NCBI GenBank assembly: GCA_016207865.1
Contig: JACQZD010000046.1
Location: 1-10,408, forward strand
Source of the DNA: Nitrospirota bacterium
GTDB taxonomy: Bacteria; Nitrospirota; Thermodesulfovibrionia; UBA6902; DSMQ01
Direction: 5' to 3'
Length of the DNA: 10,408 bases
Part shown: in pieces, positions 5,975-10,408 of the stretch
How the letters are laid out: each line of letters starts with the position of its first letter
How positions within the stretch are numbered: the stretch's first letter is position 1
The notes under the pieces: model-generated
What the model was told of the DNA's origin: nothing
What the model saw: only the letters and a program-made list of their open reading frames with translations
Database searches by the model: none
Program-made: the position numbers and the translations under genes

Positions 5975-6538
5975 ATGCGCGTAATCGGCATTGATCCCGG
6001 GACGTTGTGCTGCGGCTACGGAATAATAGAAACTAGAACCCAAAACTCCGAACTTGTTTATGTCGCCTCGGGCGAGATACGGATGAAAAATACGGAGGCC
6101 CTTCCTGAACGGCTGAAAATACTTTACGGCTCCCTGAAGAATGTTATTGACGAATACAAGCCGGCTCACCTGTGTATTGAGAAAATTTTTTATCATAAAA
6201 GCATTCATTCTGCTTTTGCCCTTGGTACTGCGCGCGGTATTGTAATGCTTTTGGCGGCGCAAAACGACATCCCTGTCTTTGAATGTAATCTGACCGAATT
6301 AAAAATGGCGCTTACAGGCTATGGAAGGGCGGAGAAACGGCAGGTAAAGGAAATGGTAATCAGGATATTAAACCTTAAAGTTGCAAACTGTAAGTCTCAA
6401 GTTGCAAGTCACAGGCAGCAAGTTACTTGCAGCAAGTTAACCGAAGACGCCTCAGACGCCCTTGCCTTGTGTATTTGCCACATAAATTCGGGGCAATGGA
6501 AACAAGATACAGGATGCAGGATACAGGATGCAGGATAA
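5975..6538 (+). CDS. ruvC: Holliday junction endonuclease RuvC
   Basis: RuvC cuts Holliday junctions symmetrically as a metal-dependent dimer, guided by RuvAB. The 187-residue protein begins MRVIGIDPGT with catalytic D7, has E69 in LCIEKIFYHKS, and D158 and D161 in EDASDALALCICH. All four acidic residues are therefore present. Residues about 136-156 (VANCKSQVASHRQQV...) are foreign to the family and are encoded by nine heptamers. They push the last two aspartates about 20 residues further along than in E. coli (D138, D141). The C-terminal tail (KQDTGCRIQDAG) is encoded by a second heptamer array, whose last base begins the TAA stop. No ribosome-binding site is visible; the GxxExxY insertion ends just upstream. 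Operon partners ruvA and ruvB follow. Confidence 0.95.
   Translation: MRVIGIDPGTLCCGYGIIETRTQNSELVYVASGEIRMKNTEALPERLKILYGSLKNVIDEYKPAHLCIEKIFYHKSIHSAFALGTARGIVMLLAAQNDIPVFECNLTELKMALTGYGRAEKRQVKEMVIRILNLKVANCKSQVASHRQQVTCSKLTEDASDALALCICHINSGQWKQDTGCRIQDAG
6380..6442. repeat. Nine-unit heptamer array (GTTGCAA family) inside ruvC
   Basis: The units are GTTGCAA, ACTGTAA, GTCTCAA, GTTGCAA, GTCACAG, GCAGCAA, GTTACTT, GCAGCAA, GTTAACC: exactly 63 bp and 21 codons. Phase with flanking native RuvC sequence is kept. The units are diverged, which argues for age rather than a recent slippage event. Confidence 0.8.
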
Positions 6539-6579
6539 AAGACATGAATTTTTATTATGTATCTTGTATCACTATCTAT
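6502..6579. repeat. Inverted pair of heptamer arrays at the ruvC/ruvA junction
   Basis: Left array 6502-6536: ACAAGAT, ACAGGAT, GCAGGAT, ACAGGAT, GCAGGAT, which encodes the end of RuvC. Right array from 6559: GTATCTT, GTATCAC, TATCTAT, in reverse orientation. ACAAGATAC (6502-6510) and GTATCTTGT (6559-6567) pair perfectly, so the mRNA can fold across the stop codon just before the ruvA ribosome-binding site. Confidence 0.75.
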
Positions 6580-6582
6580 ATT

Positions 6583-6586
6583 GGAG
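6583..6586 (+). promoter_or_regulatory. Ribosome-binding site of ruvA
   Basis: GGAG lies 7 bases before the TTG at 6594. It supports TTG as the start, giving MIASLRGK, the normal beginning of RuvA. Confidence 0.75.
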
Positions 6587-6593
6587 ATAAAAC

Positions 6594-7169
6594 TTGATTG
6601 CCTCGCTTAGAGGAAAAGTCCTCAGCAAAAAATCCGAAGGGGTCATTGTGGATGTAGGCGGTGTCGGCTACAATGTGCAGGTTCCGCTCGGCAGTTTCTC
6701 CAGCATCCCTGATGCCGGGGGAGAGGTCTTTCTGCACACATATACCCATGTAAGAGAAGATGCCCTCCAGCTCTACGGGTTTGTTACTGAAGAAGAAAAG
6801 AGGGTCTTTGTCACTCTGCTCAATGTCAACGGCATAGGGCCCAAATTAGGGCTGGCGATTTTATCAGGCATGCCTGCGCAAAAATTTGTAGAGGCAGTTT
6901 ATAATGAAGACATGCCGATGCTGACTTCAATACCGGGACTTGGCAAAAAAATAGCGGCAAGGCTTGTGCTTGAACTTAAGGAAAAACTTCCGAGGGCGGT
7001 TGTTTCCAAAGATTACTCCATAACCAACGATGCCGTATCAGCGCTCATTAACTTCGGCTATAAAAAATCCCTGTCTGAAAATGCAGTTGAGCGGGCTGTC
7101 AGGGCAGGGGCTGTCACTATTGAAGATATAATAAAAGAGGCGTTAAAATACCTTACTGAGGGAAGTTAA
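6594..7169 (+). CDS. ruvA: Holliday junction branch-migration subunit RuvA
   Basis: RuvA binds four-way junctions as a tetramer and loads the RuvB motor. The 191-residue protein is of normal length. It has the N-terminal OB-fold (MIASLRGKV...VDVGGVGYNVQVPL, HTYTHVREDALQLYGF), two helix-hairpin-helix motifs (LLNVNGIGPKLGLAIL and LTSIPGLGKKIAARLVLELK), and a C-terminal RuvB-contact domain (DAVSALINFGYKKS...IEDIIKEALKYL). The start is TTG with a GGAG site upstream. It is the only ruv gene here without a repeat inside its coding sequence on either side of a key motif. A heptamer array fills the 27-base gap to ruvB. Confidence 0.96.
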   Translation: MIASLRGKVLSKKSEGVIVDVGGVGYNVQVPLGSFSSIPDAGGEVFLHTYTHVREDALQLYGFVTEEEKRVFVTLLNVNGIGPKLGLAILSGMPAQKFVEAVYNEDMPMLTSIPGLGKKIAARLVLELKEKLPRAVVSKDYSITNDAVSALINFGYKKSLSENAVERAVRAGAVTIEDIIKEALKYLTEGS

Positions 7170-7170
7170 A

Positions 7171-7197
7171 GGTTAAGAGTTAAGAGTGAAAAGTTAA
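7171..7197. repeat. Heptamer array (GAGTTAA) filling the ruvA-ruvB gap
   Basis: GGTTAA, GAGTTAA, GAGTGAA, AAGTTAA run from just after the ruvA stop to the A of the ruvB ATG. The whole intergenic gap is repeat, so the ruvB translation start region is made of it. Confidence 0.85.
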
Positions 7198-8213
7198 TGA
7201 AAGATATTCCTGAAAGACCCATAAACCCTGATATTTTGGAAGATGACGCCGGTTTTGAACTGACTGTGCGTCCGAGGACTTTTGAGGAGTTTGTCGGACA
7301 GGAAAAGATTAAAGAGAACCTGAAGGTTTTTATACAGGCGGCCAAGCAGAGAAAAGAGCCGCTGGACCATGTGCTTTTCTGCGGGCCTCCGGGTCTTGGC
7401 AAGACCACGCTTTCCAATATAATTGCCGCAGAACTTGAAGTGGAGATAAAGGTTACGTCAGGGCCGGCCCTTGAAAGACCCGGGGATTTGGCAGCCATAC
7501 TTACAAATCTCGGAGACAAGGGCATACTTTTTATTGACGAGATTCACAGGCTTCCGAGGGTGTCTGAGGAAATTCTTTATCCCGCGATGGAAGATTACCA
7601 GCTTGATATAATCATAGGGCAGGGGCCGAGCGCAAGGACGCTAAAATTGAACCTTCCTAAATTTACGCTTGTAGGGGCTACGACAAGGACAGGTCTTTTA
7701 ACATCGCCGCTCAGGGACCGCTTTGGCATAATCAACAGGCTTGATTACTATGCGCCGGCAGACCTTGAGAAGATACTGGTCCGTTCCGCAAAAATACTGG
7801 AAGTTGCGATAGATAATGATTCGGCGCAGGAAATTGCCCGCCGTTCAAGAGGCACCCCGCGGATAGCCAACAGGCTTTTAAGGAGGATCAGGGACTTTGC
7901 GCAGGTAAAGGGCAGCGGCGCTGTTGAGATAGGGATAACAAAACAGGCGCTCGGCGCATTGGATGTTGATGAAAAAGGCTTTGATGATATGGACAGGAAA
8001 CTTCTTATTACAATCCTGGAAAAATTCGGCGGAGGCCCTGTCGGCGTTGATACACTTGCGGCGTCTGTAAGCGAGGAAAAAGAGACGATTGAGGATGTAT
8101 ATGAGCCGTTTCTCTTGCAGGAGGGCTTTATTGAAAGGACGACAAGGGGCAGGGTGGCGACGAGACTTGCATACGAATATTTCGGGAAAAATCTGCCGGG
8201 AGGGTTGTTTTGA
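7197..8213 (+). CDS. ruvB: Holliday junction branch-migration ATPase RuvB
   Basis: RuvB is the hexameric AAA+ motor that pulls DNA through the RuvA-bound junction. The 338 residues match the family length. Visible are the VRPRTFEEFVGQEKIKENL start, Walker A GPPGLGKTT, Walker B LFIDEIHR, sensor 1 GATTRTG, the arginine finger in LRDRFG, sensor 2 RGTPRIANRLLRR, and the winged-helix end with GGGPVGVDTLAASV, YEPFLLQEGFIERTTRGR. The ATG at 7197 is chosen because MKDIPERPINP fits the short N-terminal tail. The sequence before it is a heptamer array with no proper Shine-Dalgarno site, so translation probably depends on coupling to ruvA. The queH start follows 3 bases after the stop. Confidence 0.97.
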   Translation: MKDIPERPINPDILEDDAGFELTVRPRTFEEFVGQEKIKENLKVFIQAAKQRKEPLDHVLFCGPPGLGKTTLSNIIAAELEVEIKVTSGPALERPGDLAAILTNLGDKGILFIDEIHRLPRVSEEILYPAMEDYQLDIIIGQGPSARTLKLNLPKFTLVGATTRTGLLTSPLRDRFGIINRLDYYAPADLEKILVRSAKILEVAIDNDSAQEIARRSRGTPRIANRLLRRIRDFAQVKGSGAVEIGITKQALGALDVDEKGFDDMDRKLLITILEKFGGGPVGVDTLAASVSEEKETIEDVYEPFLLQEGFIERTTRGRVATRLAYEYFGKNLPGGLF

Positions 8214-8216
8214 AAA

Positions 8217-8840
8217 ATGAAAATCCTGATTCACATCTGCTGTGCAAATTGTGCTGTCTACCCTGTTAAGATACTCAGGGAAGAGGGGCACAGCCTTACG
8301 GGTTTCTGGTCTAATTCCAACATCCATCCGTTTGACGAATATAAATTGCGGCTTGATTCTCTCAGGGGTTTTACGGCGGACAGGGATATGGATATGATTT
8401 ATGACGAATACGAACCGGCGGAGTTTTTTAAAATGTTCGGCAATTTTTTTGAGCAGGACTTGAACAATTTAAACCATTTGAACGATTTGAACAAATGGAA
8501 CGATTTGAACCATATCCCCGGACATCCTGAACGCTGTAAATTATGCTATAGCCTGCGCCTTGGGAAGACTGCGGAGAAGGCGGCAAAATACGGTTTTGAC
8601 GCCTTTGCCACAACACTGATGATAAGTCCTTATCAGGATTTTGAAAATCTTACTGCGGCAGGAAAATATTTTAAAGAGAAATATAAGGTGCCGTTTTATC
8701 TTAAGGATTTCAGGCCGTATTTCGCTAAGTCCATGGCTGCCTCAAAGGAGCTCGGCCTTTACCGTCAGAAATACTGCGGATGCATATTCAGCAGCGCGGA
8801 AAGACACAAAAAATTATCATTGCAGGATTCAAAATACTGA
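8217..8840 (+). CDS. queH: Epoxyqueuosine reductase QueH
   Basis: QueH reduces epoxyqueuosine in tRNA to queuosine, replacing the unrelated, cobalamin-dependent QueG. The 207-residue protein has the family cysteines C8, C9 and C12 (HICCANCA), C107 and C110 (RCKLCYSLRL), and the YCGC end (C187, C189 in YRQKYCGCIFS), thought to hold an iron-sulfur cluster and a nearby metal. NSNIHPFDEYKLR and TTLMISPYQDFE are further signatures. The start is fixed by an in-frame TGA two codons upstream. GGGAGG (8198-8203) precedes it at a longish 13 bases, and ruvB ends 3 bases before, so coupling is likely. Residues about 82-99 (an Asn/Leu-rich NDLN repeat) are encoded by a 9-nt tandem repeat between the N-terminal part and the CxxC. 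QueA, the previous enzyme of the pathway, is encoded just downstream. Confidence 0.95.
   Translation: MKILIHICCANCAVYPVKILREEGHSLTGFWSNSNIHPFDEYKLRLDSLRGFTADRDMDMIYDEYEPAEFFKMFGNFFEQDLNNLNHLNDLNKWNDLNHIPGHPERCKLCYSLRLGKTAEKAAKYGFDAFATTLMISPYQDFENLTAAGKYFKEKYKVPFYLKDFRPYFAKSMAASKELGLYRQKYCGCIFSSAERHKKLSLQDSKY
8465..8509. repeat. Nonamer tandem array (CGATTTGAA) inside queH
   Basis: The units are CAATTTAAA, CCATTTGAA, CGATTTGAA, CAAATGGAA, CGATTTGAA, with partial units on both sides. A 9-nt step equals three codons, so any number of copies stays in frame. It encodes N-x-L repeats in the loop before RCKLC. Confidence 0.85.
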
Positions 8841-8900
8841 TTTCCAATAATGACAAGTATTATTCCGAGCATTTTCTTGGCTCTGATTTTCCGGCTCATA

Positions 8901-8905
8901 GGGAG
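8901..8905 (+). promoter_or_regulatory. Ribosome-binding site of spoIID
   Basis: GGGAG lies 3 bases before the ATG at 8909 and 6 before the ATG at 8912, favouring the second as the start. Confidence 0.6.
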
Positions 8906-8911
8906 AAAATG

Positions 8912-9850
8912 ATGAAAGGCAGAAATAAGATAAAGGCTGTTTTTTATTGCTGCTTACTGTTCACTGTTTACTATTCACTGTTCACTGTTTTTTCATTTGC
9001 TGAGGATACCATTAGGGTGCTGATATATAACGGTACTATTGACGTCAGAAAGGACAAGAACGGGCTTTATTTCATTAGTGAGATACCGTTTGAAAAATAT
9101 GTTGAGGGCGTTGTTGCAAGCGAGATAGGTAAGGGATGGGATATTGAGGCGGTGAAGGTGCAGGCGGTAGTTGCAAGGACGTATGCGGCTTATTACAAAG
9201 CAGTTAATGCGGGCAAGGACTATCACCTTACGTCTTCCGTGCTCAGTCAGGTGTACAAAGGCGAGAATACTGACCCATGGGTTGCCGTTGCAGTGAAGGA
9301 AACAGAAGGCGAAATATTGACTTATGAGGGCAAGCCTATTGAGGCGTTTTATCACTCCACAGCCGGAGGCAGGACAGAGCTTCCGGAAGAGGCCTGGGGC
9401 AAAAAGAAGAGTTATCCGTATCTGAAGTCGGTTGAGTATGCTGATGAAAGTTCGCCGTATTTTAGCTGGAAGAGGAAATTCAGCCTTAAGGAAATAGAAA
9501 AGGCGCTTGGGATTAAAGAAATTAAAGAAGTGTCTGTTGCTGCATTTACCGTAACAGGGAGGGTTAAGACGCTTAAAATAACTGCTGAGAACTCAGTAAA
9601 GGAAATTAATGCCGGCGACCTGAGACGACTGCTTGGGTACAAGGAGCTTCCGAGTACTTTTTTTACAGTCAAACTTTTCGGGAAAGAAGTTATCTTTGAC
9701 GGAAAGGGCTATGGTCACGGCGTAGGGCTTTCACAGTGGGGTGCGTATGAGATGGCAAAGCAGGGAAAGACTTATAAAGAAATTCTTACATACTTTTATC
9801 CGGGATCTGTGTTACAAAGACAGGGGTCAAGCAGTGAAGGATTCAAGTAA
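8912..9850 (+). CDS. SpoIID/LytB-domain peptidoglycan lytic protein
   Basis: SpoIID-domain proteins are lytic transglycosylases that cut glycan strands from which stem peptides have been removed; outside spore formers they act in cell-wall turnover or division. The start (MKGRNKIK, or one Met earlier at 8909) has a basic end, a hydrophobic core and a likely signal cleavage after FSFA (residue 30), so the enzyme is exported. The domain shows PFEKYVEGVVASEIG with a candidate catalytic Glu in ASEI, WDIEAVKVQAVVARTYA, FYHSTAGGRTE, PEEAWG and YPYLKSVE, and finishes with GYGHGVGLSQWGAYEMAKQG and ILTYFYPG. The frame is open upstream into queH, but that extension has no signal-like start. The signal-peptide core is encoded by five heptamers (8956-8990). 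Confidence 0.92.
   Translation: MKGRNKIKAVFYCCLLFTVYYSLFTVFSFAEDTIRVLIYNGTIDVRKDKNGLYFISEIPFEKYVEGVVASEIGKGWDIEAVKVQAVVARTYAAYYKAVNAGKDYHLTSSVLSQVYKGENTDPWVAVAVKETEGEILTYEGKPIEAFYHSTAGGRTELPEEAWGKKKSYPYLKSVEYADESSPYFSWKRKFSLKEIEKALGIKEIKEVSVAAFTVTGRVKTLKITAENSVKEINAGDLRRLLGYKELPSTFFTVKLFGKEVIFDGKGYGHGVGLSQWGAYEMAKQGKTYKEILTYFYPGSVLQRQGSSSEGFK
8956..8990. repeat. Heptamer array (ACTGTTC family) in the spoIID signal peptide
   Basis: ACTGTTC, ACTGTTT, ACTATTC, ACTGTTC, ACTGTTT: five units at a strict 7-nt step. Translated, they give LLFTVYYSLFTVF, the hydrophobic core of the export signal. The motif matches the inverted, degenerate array upstream of moeA. Confidence 0.88.
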
Positions 9851-9851
9851 A

Positions 9852-9879
9852 AATTATCAATTAGCAATTATCATTGACC
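9852..9879. repeat. Heptamer array (AATTATC family) after spoIID
   Basis: AATTATC, AATTAGC, AATTATC, ATTGACC directly after the spoIID stop. It is a further motif with the same 7-nt step. Confidence 0.75.
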
Positions 9880-9895
9880 CGAAAGTACATTTAAA

Positions 9896-9976
9896 TCTGT
9901 CATTCCTGCGCAGGCAGGAATCCAGTTCCTTATAATAATCTCTGGATTCCCGCTTAAAACCTGCAGAAATGACAGA
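9896..9976. repeat. Palindromic MITE-like element between spoIID and queA
   Basis: Outer arms TCTGTCATT / AATGACAGA (9896-9904, 9968-9976) and inner arms GGAATCCAG / CTGGATTCC (9917-9925, 9942-9950) are perfect. The inner arms are the same as those of the element at 4653-4729. It fills most of the 155-base gap before queA and could fold into a long hairpin between the two genes. Confidence 0.87.
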
Positions 9977-10005
9977 CAAAGATGATTTTTATGTAGTGAT
10001 TAAAT

Positions 10006-10408
10006 ATGAAACTTTCAGATTTTGACTATCATCTTTCCAAAGAACAAATTGCACAATTTCCCCTGACCGAAAGAGACAGGTCCAGACTGCTTGTTTTCCA
10101 CAGAGGACAAAACAAAACAGAGCACAGGATATTCAGAGACCTGACGGAATATCTGCGGCAAGGCGATGTGCTTATCCTGAATGACACAAAAGTAATCCCT
10201 GCAAGGCTTTACGCCCGAAAAAACACCGGAGGCAGGGTTGAGATTTTATTAATAAAAGAGCTTGATGCAAATACATGGGAGGCGGTTGTAAAAGGCTGGC
10301 GGCATGGCGCGGTAACTCTCGGGCATGGAATCTCAGCGCGTATGTCAAAAAATAACGGAGTTGTCCATGTAAAATTTAATACCGGCGATATAAAAAAATA
10401 TCTGAATG
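10006..10408 (+). CDS. queA: S-adenosylmethionine:tRNA ribosyltransferase-isomerase QueA, 3' end outside window
   Basis: QueA transfers and rearranges the ribosyl group of SAM onto preQ1 at the tRNA wobble position, making epoxyqueuosine, the substrate of QueH. The 134 visible codons begin MKLSDFDYHLSKEQIAQFPL and continue with ERDRSRLLVFHR, FRDLTEYLRQGDVLILNDTKVIPARL, GGRVEILLIKEL and WEAVVKG, all in the expected order for the family N-terminus. The frame is open at the right edge. No strong ribosome-binding site precedes the ATG. A palindromic element ends 29 bases upstream, so queA may be separated from spoIID in transcription or translation. Confidence 0.96.
   Translation, partial: MKLSDFDYHLSKEQIAQFPLTERDRSRLLVFHRGQNKTEHRIFRDLTEYLRQGDVLILNDTKVIPARLYARKNTGGRVEILLIKELDANTWEAVVKGWRHGAVTLGHGISARMSKNNGVVHVKFNTGDIKKYLN

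Noticed and set aside
8780..8911. Longer spoIID start inside queH.
   Set aside because: It would overlap queH by 61 bases and bury the signal peptide. GGGAG before 8912 fits better.
316..9879. The tandem arrays as CRISPR.
   Set aside because: Units are 7-9 bases with no spacers, and no cas genes are present.

Overview
The window is bacterial chromosome, most likely from a diderm, non-model anaerobe or microaerophile. Nitrospirota (Thermodesulfovibrio-like) is my first guess, with a deltaproteobacterial-type lineage as the alternative. This rests on gene content and style: a signal-peptide beta-barrel porin ending in Phe, SpoIID and QueH in a Gram-negative setting, and many dispersed short repeats. 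It is not a proven assignment.

Layout, left to right. The 3' part of tilS (+) enters from the left edge and converges, with a 9-base overlap, on moeA (-). A mostly non-coding stretch follows, holding repeat arrays, a strong sigma70-type promoter and a leader of about 190 nt for an outer-membrane porin (+). The porin ends at a perfect hairpin. A second promoter then precedes yebC, a small GxxExxY-family gene inside a repeat-bounded insertion, ruvC, ruvA, ruvB, queH, spoIID and the 5' part of queA, all on + and closely spaced.

How the genes work together. RuvC, RuvA and RuvB process Holliday junctions. QueA and QueH carry out the last two steps of queuosine synthesis on tRNA. TilS makes lysidine on tRNA-Ile, YebC is a translation/transcription factor family, MoeA makes molybdenum cofactor, and SpoIID acts on peptidoglycan.

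The notable layer is not a gene. At least six different short sequence motifs recur as tandem arrays with a 7-nt period (variants with 8 and 9 nt). They lie in intergenic spacers and also, in frame, inside tilS, moeA, ruvC and spoIID; a 9-nt version lies in queH. In ruvC the insert is exactly nine heptamers (63 bp, 21 codons) between catalytic residues. In spoIID the array encodes the hydrophobic core of the signal peptide. In ruvB the array replaces the ribosome-binding region. Two copies of a palindromic element of about 80 bp are also present. One of them has replaced the conserved N-terminal codons of yebC. The GxxExxY gene sits between perfect 17-bp inverted repeats that separate yebC from ruvC. 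Together these show a genome heavily remodelled by small repeats that its housekeeping genes tolerate or use.
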